A stretch of 64,000 nt of DNA, taken from NCBI GenBank assembly GCA_032388755.1, contig CP135593.1, positions 1,984,001-2,048,000 of the forward strand, given 5' to 3'. The translations under genes were made by a program, and so were the position numbers. A model generated the notes under the pieces. That model was not told the DNA's origin and made no database searches. It saw only the letters and a program-made list of their open reading frames with translations. Shown piece after piece: positions 50,969-59,735 of this stretch. Numbering within the stretch: the first letter of the stretch is position 1; every line of letters starts with the position of its first letter. This DNA is from Neisseria sp. DTU_2020_1000833_1_SI_GRL_NUU_006 (GTDB lineage: Bacteria > Pseudomonadota > Gammaproteobacteria > Burkholderiales > Neisseriaceae).

Positions 50969-51511
50969 ATGCTTTTACTAAGGCGTGAACACATTGATCG
51001 CTTGTTTGATATGTTGATAGCAAACCGCAGGTTTGATACTCCATTTAAAATTACGGAGTACGATGGTGGGATGAATTTTTTGGGTACGTTTGGCGAAGTC
51101 CCGGTACACGAGCTTGGAAACCGATCGGCGACATTGTGCTTTGAATGGAAAGGGAAGATCTCCGAACCACGAGATACCCATGATATTGCGGGGATGAAGC
51201 CAAACATTCTTTATGACTTTAACGGATCAGGACGGCACTTTGATAACCCTGATCCACGTTACCTGCTTCCTGTGGGTTCAAAAGGGTTGATTCTGAAGCA
51301 TATCGTGATTAATGACGAAGACGAGCTTTTGAGGATTTGGTGTAACCGACGAAAAATTTATTTTTACCGATACCGGATATTGAAAGCCACCCCAATTGTG
51401 CGGAACATTTTACTGCATAAGGCATGGCAGGAAATTTACCGGATAAATGAAATATGCCGTAACACTTCATTTGAAATTTCCATATGCCACCGTCTAATGG
51501 AAGACGAATAA
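50969..51511 (+). CDS. Unknown protein upstream of tpsB
   Basis: 180 residues, no signal peptide or membrane helix, with roughly equal acidic and basic content. Visible features: FKITEYDGGMNFLGTFGEVP, LCFEWKGKISEPRD, DFNGSGRHFDNPDPRYLLP and a C-terminal helix HKAWQEIYRINEICRN. RBS AAGGAAAA precedes the ATG. It lies 100 bp ahead of tpsB on the same strand; AT-richer than housekeeping genes. It does not resemble the HlyC-type acyltransferases found in some tps loci. No function proposed. Confidence 0.7.
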   Translation: MLLLRREHIDRLFDMLIANRRFDTPFKITEYDGGMNFLGTFGEVPVHELGNRSATLCFEWKGKISEPRDTHDIAGMKPNILYDFNGSGRHFDNPDPRYLLPVGSKGLILKHIVINDEDELLRIWCNRRKIYFYRYRILKATPIVRNILLHKAWQEIYRINEICRNTSFEISICHRLMEDE

Positions 51512-51614
51512 ACATCCAACCGAGCTTTTATCTACTAGAGCTAATAAAAGGTCTCTTTTTCTCTTTTTTTGTTCATTGCTATAATTGTCCATTTACATTA
51601 CTTAGCCCAATTCT

Positions 51615-53414
51615 ATGAAATCCTTCGTTTACTCCCAAGCCATATTTCCTCCATTATCACTATTATTCCTATCATTGATAGCTGCCTTTCCTGTCCCAAC
51701 ATCAGCCGCTCCCACTCCCGAAGCCATTTCACAACAACAGGATATTCTCCAGCGTCAACGGGAGAAGCAGCTGCGTGAACAGATGTTGCCTGAACAAGAT
51801 GTGCGTTTAGATGATGCTGATACAGGTAGGGAGAAGATGGCAACACAGGCAGGTAGTGCAAATTCGGATGAAGCAAGCCCATGCTTTCCTATTTCTGAAG
51901 TGGAATTGGTGGGTAAAGGAGCCGCTAAATTTCGATTTGCGCTCAATCAGGCTTTGCGCCAAACACATTTTGTTCCCGGCAAGTGTTTGCATGCGGGCGA
52001 TATCAATCAAATCATGTCTTTGGCGCAAAATGCTTTGATCGGCAGGGGGTATACCACGACACGTATTTTGGCTGCGCCACAAAATTTGAATAGTGGCAAA
52101 CTTCAATTAACACTGATGCCGGGCTATCTGCGCTTCATACGAATCGATAGATCTAATGATACTCAAACCCATGCTGAACGCATTGCAGCATTCCAAAACA
52201 AATTTCCCACCCGCTCAGACAATCTGTTGAATCTACGTGATTTAGAACAAGGGCTGGAAAATCTCAAACGGCTCCCAACAGCAGAAGTCGATATCCAAAT
52301 CGTTCCCGTAGAGGACGAACCAAACCAAAGTGATGTTGTGGTGCAATGGCGGCAACGTTTGTTGCCCTACCGTGTAAGTGTAGGCGTGGATAATTCAGGC
52401 AGTAAAGCGACGGGGAAATATCAAGGAAATATCACTTTCTCTGCCGACAATCCTTTTGGACTGAGTGATATGTTTTATGTAAATTATGGACGTTCAATTG
52501 GCGATACACCCAATGAGGAAAATTTTGACGGCCATCGCAAAGAAGGCGGATCGAATAATTACGCAGTACATTATTCAGTTCCTTTCGGTAAATGGACATG
52601 GGCATTTAATCATAACGGCTACCGTTACCATCAGGCAGTTGCCGGATTGTCAGAAGTGTATGATTACAATGGGAAAAGTTACAATACTGATTTCGGCTTC
52701 AACCGCCTGTTGTATCGTGATGCCAAACGCAAAACTTATCTTGGTGTAAAACTGTGGGCAAGGGAAACAAAAAGCTATATTGATGATGCCGAACTGACTG
52801 TACAAAGGCGTAAAACTGCAGGTTGGTTGGCAGAACTTTCCCACAAAGAATATATCGGCCGCAGTACAGCAGATTTTAAGTTGAAATATAAACGCGGTAC
52901 TGGCATGAAAGATGCTCTGCGCGCACCCGAAGAGACCTTTAACGAAGGCTCGTCACGTATGAAAATTTGGACGGCTTCGGCTGATGTAAACATTCCTTTT
53001 CAAATCGGTAAACAGCTATTTGCCTACGATACATCTGTTTACGCACAATGGAACAAAACCCCGTTAACATCGCAAGACAAACTGGCCATCGGCGGACGCT
53101 ACACTGTGCGTGGCTTCGACGGCGAAATGAGTTTGTCTGCCGAGCGGGGATGGTATTGGCGAAACGATTTGAGTTGGCAATTTAAACCAGGCCATCAGCT
53201 TTATTTTGGGGCTGATGTGGGACATGTTTCGGGACAGTCCTCCCAATGGTTGTCAGGACAAACCTTAGCAGGAACAACAATTGGAATGCGCGGACAAATG
53301 AAGCTTGGCGGAAACCTGCATTACGATATTTTTACCGGCCGTACATTGAAAAAGCCGGACTCTTTCCAATCAAGGAAATGGGCAAGCGGTTTTCAGGTAG
53401 GTTATACTTTTTAA
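51615..53414 (+). CDS. tpsB: TpsB, two-partner secretion outer-membrane transporter (FhaC/ShlB/HecB family)
   Basis: 599 residues. The signal peptide is cut after TSAA-like AAPTPEA. A plug helix rich in Gln/Arg (QQDILQRQREKQLREQM), two POTRA domains (about 90-250, including GRGYTTTRILAAPQNL) and a 16-stranded barrel follow. The VRGF motif of loop 6 is in GGRYTVRGFDGE (about 500). The C-terminus is WASGFQVGYTF with a terminal Phe for BAM recognition. It would export the TpsA filament encoded on the opposite strand. Confidence 0.95.
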   Translation: MKSFVYSQAIFPPLSLLFLSLIAAFPVPTSAAPTPEAISQQQDILQRQREKQLREQMLPEQDVRLDDADTGREKMATQAGSANSDEASPCFPISEVELVGKGAAKFRFALNQALRQTHFVPGKCLHAGDINQIMSLAQNALIGRGYTTTRILAAPQNLNSGKLQLTLMPGYLRFIRIDRSNDTQTHAERIAAFQNKFPTRSDNLLNLRDLEQGLENLKRLPTAEVDIQIVPVEDEPNQSDVVVQWRQRLLPYRVSVGVDNSGSKATGKYQGNITFSADNPFGLSDMFYVNYGRSIGDTPNEENFDGHRKEGGSNNYAVHYSVPFGKWTWAFNHNGYRYHQAVAGLSEVYDYNGKSYNTDFGFNRLLYRDAKRKTYLGVKLWARETKSYIDDAELTVQRRKTAGWLAELSHKEYIGRSTADFKLKYKRGTGMKDALRAPEETFNEGSSRMKIWTASADVNIPFQIGKQLFAYDTSVYAQWNKTPLTSQDKLAIGGRYTVRGFDGEMSLSAERGWYWRNDLSWQFKPGHQLYFGADVGHVSGQSSQWLSGQTLAGTTIGMRGQMKLGGNLHYDIFTGRTLKKPDSFQSRKWASGFQVGYTF

Positions 53415-53537
53415 AACGGTATAGTCAAATGAGTTGCAACAAAGGGATAATAAAATTCGATAATAGCTGAGATCCTGCAAAATCACTCTTCATCTTTTCC
53501 TCTCGACAGCCAAAACCCAAACATAGATTTTCTGCTG

Positions 53538-53984
53538 TTAGGTAAAAGGGCTTTTTTGCAAAGGTCTCAGGGTGTCGTCTTGCGCCAGCCAGTTACGGTA
53601 GCGGCATAAGGTGCTGTAATCGGGGATGCTCAGTTCGTCAAAACGGCAAAACAGGTTGAAATCGATGCGGGTGATGAGGCTGTGTTCGAGTTCGGAATCG
53701 GAGAGGCTGTGCCATTGTCCGAGCAGGACGGCTTTGAACATGGACAACAGGGGATAGGCCGGATGGCCGCGGTGGTCTCTAAGGTAATGGGTTCTTTGAC
53801 GGTTCAGGTATTGTTCGATCGGTTGCCAATCAATCACCTGATCCAACTTCAATAATGGGAAGCGGTCGATGTGTTTGGCAATCATGGCTTGTGCGGTTTG
53901 CTGGAAGAAGGTGCTCATGGAAAATCCCCTAAATGTCTTGGTGGGAATTTAGGGGATTTTGGGGGATTTTGCAAAGGTCTAAGG
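53538..53984 (-). mobile_element. Remnant of an IS5-family element (transposase N-terminus only)
   Basis: A 126-residue frame (53918-53538) begins MSTFFQQTAQAMIAKHIDRF and shows the IS5/IS1106-type N-terminal domain with PAYPLLSMFKAVLLGQWHSL and IPDYSTLCRYRNWL. The whole DDE domain is missing; after QDDTLRPLQ the frame runs into the opposite end. The flanks share TTTTGCAAAGGTCT (at about 53553 and 53965), the likely ends of the internally deleted copy. Not active. Confidence 0.8.
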
Positions 53985-54011
53985 ATGTGTGTTGTTGTAC
54001 AGGTAAGTAAA

Positions 54012-54048
54012 GACCGTCTGAAACGGTTTTGCTGTTTTCAGACGGCCT
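54012..54048 (-). terminator. DUS-like hairpin after the 208-residue gene
   Basis: GACCGTCTGAAAC / GTTTTCAGACGGCC, carrying the meningococcal-type core GCCGTCTGAA on one arm, unlike the AGGTCGTCTGAA of most copies here. Confidence 0.6.
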
Positions 54049-54081
54049 TTTGAATTCATACAAGCTATGGCTTGCTTATAT

Positions 54082-54708
54082 TTATAATTGTATAAATTTC
54101 CAATAATCTCGTCCTTCAATTTTCCAGTAACAGAATTCGTCCGGTATTAAATACCCAAAATCCATCGCTTTTGAAAACCAGCCGTCATAAACATAATCTT
54201 CATGACATCTGTCCCAATCCATATGAAGGTAAACTTCCGTATCAAAATTAATATAGAACAACGGCAGTCTCGAAGAAATCTGATTGATTTTTAAGAAATC
54301 ACTTTGCTGGCCAGAGTCTGAGATAGGATCATTGTACGACAGCTTGTTCTCGACAACGGAATATAATCTTACCGCTTCATCAGAAGTAAATCCCTGAAAC
54401 ATCAGTTCCTTCAATTCATCCTTTTTTAATACAATGACTGAATCTGATTGAAGATAGCTTTCAAAATTGTCCTTAGTTAACTGCCAGATACCATTACGGT
54501 AATTTTTATAATCATAATTATATTGTTCTTTTGTTATAATTCCTTCTCTTAGATAAATATCAAAAGATATTTTTGCGTTTAATTCAAAATTTTCCTTATA
54601 ATCAATCAAATAATATATCTTTTTCTTGTGGACAAAAATAGATATGCATTGAATATACTGAAAGATGTCATTTAATAGTTCAGATTTAAATTTCTCAATC
54701 TTTTCCAT
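54082..54708 (-). CDS. Candidate immunity protein, unknown family
   Basis: 208 residues from ATG 54708, AT-rich, acidic, no signal. Features: FVHKKKIYYLIDYKENF, a helical middle and a C-terminus rich in aromatics (YVYDGWFSKAMDFGYLIPDE, FCYWKIEGRDYW). It lies in line behind the CdiI-like gene among toxin-immunity modules, on the same strand and with the same low GC, so an orphan immunity gene is likely. No cognate toxin tail is visible directly upstream. A longer frame to 54807 is unsupported. Confidence 0.6.
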   Translation of the reverse strand: MEKIEKFKSELLNDIFQYIQCISIFVHKKKIYYLIDYKENFELNAKISFDIYLREGIITKEQYNYDYKNYRNGIWQLTKDNFESYLQSDSVIVLKKDELKELMFQGFTSDEAVRLYSVVENKLSYNDPISDSGQQSDFLKINQISSRLPLFYINFDTEVYLHMDWDRCHEDYVYDGWFSKAMDFGYLIPDEFCYWKIEGRDYWKFIQL

Positions 54709-54787
54709 ATTTGCCAAATTCCTTAATAACTTTATCTTCAGCAAGCCGTAGCCCGCATTAGACCTATGGCGGGCTTTGAGTGTGATA

Positions 54788-54832
54788 AAAAAGATCGTCT
54801 GAAACAAGTTTCCGGCTTTCAGACGACCTTTT
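54788..54832 (-). terminator. DUS hairpin after the CdiI-like gene
   Basis: AAAAGATCGTCTGAAA (one mismatch to the uptake core) with TTTCAGACGACCTTTT, 7 bp past the immunity stop. Confidence 0.65.
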
Positions 54833-54838
54833 GTAAGA

Positions 54839-55330
54839 TTATCGGCAGCGGCTCAATGCCAACCTTAAACCTGCTCCGATTTCTTCAGGGCTGTTATCCA
54901 ATGATAAAATTACATCGTCTGCATCAATGGCATCCCACGCTTCCAGCTTGACATGGCGGCTCGGGCTGATTTTCAGGCAGCCGTTGTGCAACCAAATATC
55001 CCCGCTCATCATGTTTTTAAATAGGGCGCGTCTGGTTTTATAGCCCAAGTTCCCGCATAGGTTGGCAACCCAATCCTCATAACGTGGTTTAAAACTTTCC
55101 TGTTTTAAAAAATCAATACGTTCAACTTCGTTGTCTAACGTCCTGCTGTTCGCCAATGCTTGTAAGACTGTCGTGCCTAAAGTTTCATTGTCGGTATCCA
55201 ATGGCAGGATATGAGGGGGATATAGGTGGTCTATTGCCGTTAAGCCCAAACCTGAACATGTTTGAACAATCAGAGCTTCTTCATTAGCATAAAAAACTGC
55301 CCAATAATTTTGATCCTGTTTAAAAATCAT
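54839..55330 (-). CDS. CdiI-like immunity protein (DUF1436-type)
   Basis: 163 residues, cytoplasmic. Recognisable segments are HLYPPHILPLDTDNETLGTT, RTLDNEVERIDFLKQESFKP, YEDWVANLCGNLGYKTRRAL and the C-terminal EAWDAIDADDVILSLDNS, as in contact-dependent-inhibition immunity proteins of the DUF1436 type; the family name is from memory and needs an HMM search. Its ATG overlaps the stop of the toxin tail (TAATG). A broken sister is at 7722-8085. It may still protect against the toxin although its own toxin gene is reduced to a tail. Confidence 0.78.
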   Translation of the reverse strand: MIFKQDQNYWAVFYANEEALIVQTCSGLGLTAIDHLYPPHILPLDTDNETLGTTVLQALANSRTLDNEVERIDFLKQESFKPRYEDWVANLCGNLGYKTRRALFKNMMSGDIWLHNGCLKISPSRHVKLEAWDAIDADDVILSLDNSPEEIGAGLRLALSRCR

Positions 55331-55331
55331 T

Positions 55332-55620
55332 ATTTGATCTCCGTAATTTTGACTGTAATCTTTCGATTTTTGCCATACTCTACCACACGTTGCAACTGCA
55401 ATTTTTGCTCCTTATTAGTTTGTGCGGGTATGGCCAGATGGATTTCGCGCTGTTTGATCATGTCGGCCCTTAATGTCATACCCGAAAGGTTATGACGTTC
55501 AAAATTTGCCGTCTTAGAGTTGTCTCTACACCGCTTCGGATAATGATTTTGCTAGCCGTGCTGCCGACATGGGTGTGGCGGTGGACTGCTTTTGTCTGAT
55601 TGCTGTGGCGCCTTGTTGAA
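55332..55620 (-). pseudogene. Internally deleted TpsA cassette, sister of 7433-7721
   Basis: Begins with NQTKAVHRHTHVGSTASKII and IIRSGVETTL, jumps at about 55525 to a toxin tail with SGMTLRADMIKQREIHLAIP and continues in frame to the TAA at 55332-55334. The same deletion junction as in the 7.5-kb copy. No full toxin domain remains. Confidence 0.75.
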
Positions 55621-55735
55621 AGAAAGGTCGTCTGAAACCGTATTTGTTGTTTCAAACGACCTTTTGGCTCAAACCTTGAGAACCGCATGCGTGCGTTCCG
55701 CACACATGCTACTTTTTGAGTTTAGGTTTCATATA
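55530..55735 (-). repeat. Toxin-cassette boundary repeat, copy b
   Basis: The GCATGTGTGCGGAACGCACG segment (about 55710-55687), a DUS stem-loop (55623-55665, one mismatch) and the THRHTHVGSTA start, as in copies a and c. Confidence 0.8.
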
Positions 55736-55747
55736 GGCTACGGCTTG

Positions 55748-56230
55748 CTAAATTTCATTTAAAAAATCAGGATTTTCAAATAACTTGTAAATAAAACTCT
55801 CTATTGAGTCAGCTAACGGGTTTTCCATATCCCATATCCAATAGACGGGTTGTTTAGGCTTATTTAAATTTCGCCTATCAAAACAAATAAAATATTCACT
55901 AAATCTTTCGAAAAATGGTACTTGATATGGTTCAATAACAAAATCAGAAGAAACTTGTTCTGATTCCCCAATCAATATATCTAAAATAGATAAAGGATCC
56001 ATAATTCGATTATCGGACTCTGATCGAATACTTCCACTTTCATTTACAGTAAGAAAACCATAACCAATTTCTTTCCAAAAGCAGAATAAATCATATGGAA
56101 TTTGGATATGCTTTTCTAACTCTAGAAAATCACTATCTGGTAATTTAAAAAATAGATTTTTTTCTTGGCATAATGAATATTTGTCGAAATTATTCACAAT
56201 AATAGAAGAATTTTTTATTCGTTCAAACAT
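55748..56230 (-). CDS. SUKH (SMI1/KNR4) family immunity protein
   Basis: 160 residues. The SUKH pattern is evident: a helix with DFLELEKHIQIPYDLFCFWKEIGYGFLTVNESG, then strands, and a late YFICFDRRN and PVYWIWDMENPL. SUKH proteins neutralise many nuclease toxins of polymorphic-toxin systems, notably HNH/ENDO VII types. It starts one base after the stop of the HNH-type toxin module, which fits that pairing. AT-rich. Confidence 0.85.
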   Translation of the reverse strand: MFERIKNSSIIVNNFDKYSLCQEKNLFFKLPDSDFLELEKHIQIPYDLFCFWKEIGYGFLTVNESGSIRSESDNRIMDPLSILDILIGESEQVSSDFVIEPYQVPFFERFSEYFICFDRRNLNKPKQPVYWIWDMENPLADSIESFIYKLFENPDFLNEI

Positions 56231-56231
56231 A

Positions 56232-58640
56232 TTATCTATCCAAATGTTTTTGAAGATTTCTTAATGGTCCATCTGCCCGATGAATGCCGCCTTGATGCTG
56301 TTCAGGATACCTGGCTGGAGTAATGTTTTGCCAAATATTACCACCATTATTTTCTAATGGCTGAATATGGTGAGCATCATACTTACTTCCTGTTGGCTTT
56401 ATAGTCCTACCAGTTTTGGAAGATATTACAGGTTCAGTATAAGTTGGCCATTTTTTCCCTGTATTCTTTTCCCATTCTCGAATCAAGGCATCTCGATTTT
56501 TACCAAATTCTGCCCTACGTCTAGCCAGCTCCTGCTGGCTTGGTTTGACCGTACCATGAGTCCTTATGTATTCAAATAATCCTATACGCTGGTTAGGCTC
56601 AATTCGATATCCGGTCTGAGCCTGAATATCCTTTAAATACTCTCTGATATACAATGCTTTTTGATCTGTACTAGGTGCAGTATGGGCTTGACCTAAATCC
56701 TGTCCTTTAGATACTCCCAAATCATTCTTTTGATGACTCTTCGACGCCAATGCCGTATCCGGAATCCTATCCCCCTTCGCAACATTGCCGTTTGCCGGAA
56801 TACGGATATTCCCGACCCCCGCCAATAAGGGATCGCTGCCGGTAACGGTCGGCTTGATGTTTCCCAGATTACGGATGCCTGCACGAACCGCTACATTTAC
56901 CCTTGGGTTCGGGATGACGCCCGTCAGGATGTCGGTAACGTTCAGCGCAAATTCTTCGTTTTTCCGCTCTTCCTGCCTGATTTTGGTGTCTTTCGTCCCG
57001 CTGTGCAACCAGGTCAGGTTACGGTATTCGGGTTTGTCCTGTCGGCGGTATTCCTCAAACAGTTTCGGATCATTGTAGGCTTGCGGATTTCTTGCGCCGT
57101 AGTCGCGGTAGTCCCAAGTATAACCCAAGGCTTTGTCTTCGCCTTTCATGCCGATAAGGGATATAACGCTTTGATCCGTATAGCTGTCTTGGGAATCTTT
57201 GTCCACCCAGCGCAGTATCTGCCTGCGGATTCTCATTGCCGCTTCTCGGCTGCTGATTTTTCTGCCTTCGCGTTTTTCGACTTCGCGCTTGAGGGCTTCG
57301 GCATATTTGTCTGCCAGTGCCGTTTCTTTCGGATGCAGCTGCCTATTGTTCCAATCGACATTCGCCCCTACTGCCGCCGTACCGGCATTCCAGCCCGCCG
57401 CATAGCCGATGGCCGCCCCGCCCAGTGCGTTGACCGCCGCTTTGCCCGCCGGACCGAGGTTTTCCGCCGCTTTGTCCAAATACGGTGCGGCAAGGGAAGT
57501 GCCGCTGCCGGCCAGTATGCCGCCGAGGCTGCCCGTCGTCAGTCCGCCTGCCGCCCCGTGCAGGATACTCCTGCCTATGCCGCCTTCTTTCCAGGTGTCG
57601 TAGCGGCTTCGGTTTTCGGCAAGGTAGGCGTTTACTTGGCCGAGGGATGCGCGGATGGCGGCTTTTCCGGTTTCGCTGTCCGTGTTTTGCAGTTCGGCCT
57701 CCAGCAGGGTTTTGGCTGCCTGATACCGTTCGTAACTTTGGGTGTTGCCGAGTTTGTCGGAAACGGCCGCTGCGGCTTGTGCGGCATTTTTACCGAACTC
57801 CTGCGTTACTTCCCTTTGCAGGTTGATCTCTTTGGCAACCGCGTCTTTGTCGAAGCTGTTTTTCAGACGACCTGTGTGTCGATCCGCAGTTTCGGTGTCG
57901 ATGCCGGTGTAGATACGCGCTTCGGTTTCTTCGGCAGTCCTGCCTGTTCGGGCAAGTTGTCCCGCTTCATCGGTGATGTGTATGTTGCGGGTGTTGATGC
58001 CGCTGCGGGTGGTGCTGTTTTTGCTGTCTCCATCGCTGCCGTAGCCGATGGCGTTATTGTTGTTTTGACCTTTAGAAACATCAATCAGGCGGATTCCCGG
58101 GCCGGAGTCGGCAGGACGGTTTTGTCCCATTGATTCACCGCTGATTGCAACACTTGCCCCGATGCCGAAGCTTTTGCCTTCGTAGCGGCTGTGGTTTTGA
58201 ATGTCGCTATGGGTGAGGGTGGCCGTCTGAAAAAGGTTTTTTCCTTTGTCTTCGGCACTCTTGCCGGAGGTGATGATGCCGCCCTTGAGGTCTGTGTTGT
58301 CTCCAACTTTGATCTGATAGCCGTCTTCTCCGGCATAAATACCGCTTTGCCCGGTTACGGAGGCATGGTCGGCCCGGATTTTGCTTTGGCTGTAACTGCC
58401 GCTTGCACTGAGTCCGTAGCCGAGGGTAACTTGGACGTTGCCGTTTTGCTGTTTGCCCTGATAGGTTTCTGTGTCTTGAACGCTTCGGATGCGGAGGCTT
58501 TGTGCGTCCAACCCTATGCCTTTGCCGATGATTTGCGCGCCTTTGAGGGAGGTATCACCGCCGCTTCGGATGGTGGTTTTGCCGGCCGTGCTGCCGATAT
58601 GGGTGTGGCGGCGGGTTGCTTTTGTCTGATTGCTGTGATG
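56232..58640 (-). pseudogene. Silent TpsA C-terminal cassette with HNH-type nuclease toxin
   Basis: About 800 codons open without a start codon: a promoterless tpsA 3' module. The first part repeats tpsA filament sequence (ETYQGKQQNGNVQVTLGYGL, SFGIGASVAISGES, SILHGAAGGLTTGSLGGILA) up to VDWNNRQLHPKE (57331-57363), with near-identity to 61170-62435. The tip is distinct: a linker (GNIRIPANGNVAKG), then KWPTYTEPVISSKTGRTIKP and the HNH-like core KYDAHHIQPLENNGGNIWQN with a downstream His (PEQHQGGIH). Stop TAA 56234-56232. The frame is intact, so recombination could put it into expression; I class it as a cassette, not a free-standing gene. Confidence 0.85.
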
Positions 58641-58745
58641 GCTTGTTGGAAGAAAGGCCGTCTAAAACCGTATTTGTTGTTTCAGACGACCTCTTGGCTC
58701 AAACCTTGAGAACCGCATACGTGCGTTCCGCACACATGCTTTTGT
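58560..58745 (-). repeat. Toxin-cassette boundary repeat, copy c
   Basis: The same GCATGTGTGCGGAACGCACG, DUS hairpin and NQTKATRRHTHIGSTAGKT as in copies a and b. Here it leads into the full-length HNH cassette. Confidence 0.82.
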
Positions 58746-58839
58746 TAAGTAATATTAGGTGATAAAGCACATATGCCCAACCAGCCTTGTCAAGAGCTTC
58801 CAAAAGGCTACTTGCGCAGCATGACAAGCTACGGCTTGT

Positions 58840-59250
58840 TTAATTGAAACTCTCCTGATCTAAAAATTCTAACTCTATTTCCCGGCAAACTATATATATG
58901 CTAAAACCGGTCGGAAGATCATACCTACCGCCTATCAATTCCAGCGTACCTCCATAATCCAAGATTTCATCATCCTGCTTTAATTCTCCAAGCTCCAAGG
59001 TATTATCGATATTTATATCTTGGTTCTCCGTAGCGTATCCATAAATAAATTTCAGATAGCTGAACTGCTTGAATTTAATTTTTACCCAGTCTGAATAATT
59101 GGGCAGAGGGATTTCTTGAGGTAAATCCGGATAATCCACACAATTGACGATGATATGAAATTCATCGTTTTTCAAAGTATAGTTTAATAGAGTACCCTCA
59201 TATATATACAGAAATTGATAATCTTTTCTTGGAATAGTATAAGTTGTCAT
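58840..59250 (-). CDS. Immunity protein, second tandem copy
   Basis: 136 residues, about 91% identical to the neighbour at 59324-59734. The ~12 differences fall mostly in the first 50 residues (DYQFLYIYEGT here, YYQSLHIIEGS there); the rest is nearly unchanged. Cytoplasmic, AT-rich and acidic. It is separated from the first copy by about 70 bp containing a short CTACGGCTTGTTTAATT repeat. It may widen protection against a variant toxin or be a spare. Confidence 0.8.
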   Translation of the reverse strand: MTTYTIPRKDYQFLYIYEGTLLNYTLKNDEFHIIVNCVDYPDLPQEIPLPNYSDWVKIKFKQFSYLKFIYGYATENQDINIDNTLELGELKQDDEILDYGGTLELIGGRYDLPTGFSIYIVCREIELEFLDQESFN

Positions 59251-59323
59251 ATTATTTTACCTTCAAAAGGCTGCTTAGGTAGCATGCACTCCCTGCCGGT
59301 AGCGAGTCCGTGCTACGGCTTGT

Positions 59324-59734
59324 TTAATTAAAACTCTCCTGATCTAAGAATTCTAACTCTATTTCCCGGCAAACTATATATATGCTAAAACTGGTCGGAA
59401 GATCATACCTACCGCCTATCAATGCCAGTGTACCTCCATAATCTAAGATTTCATCATCCTGCTTTAATTCTCCAAGCTCCAATGTATTATCGATATTTAT
59501 ATCTTGGTTCTCCGTAGCGTATCCATAGATAAATTTCAGATAGCTGAACTGCTTGAATTTAATTTTTACCCAGTCTGAATAATTGGGCATAGGAATCTCT
59601 TGAGGAAAATCCGGATAATTCACATTCTTGACGATGATATGAAATTCATCATTTTTCAAAGTATAGTTTAATAGAGACCCTTCAATTATATGCAGAGATT
59701 GATAATATTTTCTTGGAATAGTATAAGTTGTCAT
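59324..59734 (-). CDS. Immunity protein for the expressed TpsA tip, first copy
   Basis: 136 residues, MTTYTIPRKYYQSLHIIEGS..., no known domain. The ATG lies one base after the tpsA stop (TAA-T-ATG), the usual place of a cognate immunity gene in tps/cdi loci. Beta-rich with FKQFSYLKFIYGYATENQ and a C-terminal IVCREIELEFLDQES. The function is inferred from position. Confidence 0.8.
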   Translation of the reverse strand: MTTYTIPRKYYQSLHIIEGSLLNYTLKNDEFHIIVKNVNYPDFPQEIPMPNYSDWVKIKFKQFSYLKFIYGYATENQDINIDNTLELGELKQDDEILDYGGTLALIGGRYDLPTSFSIYIVCREIELEFLDQESFN

Positions 59735-59735
59735 A

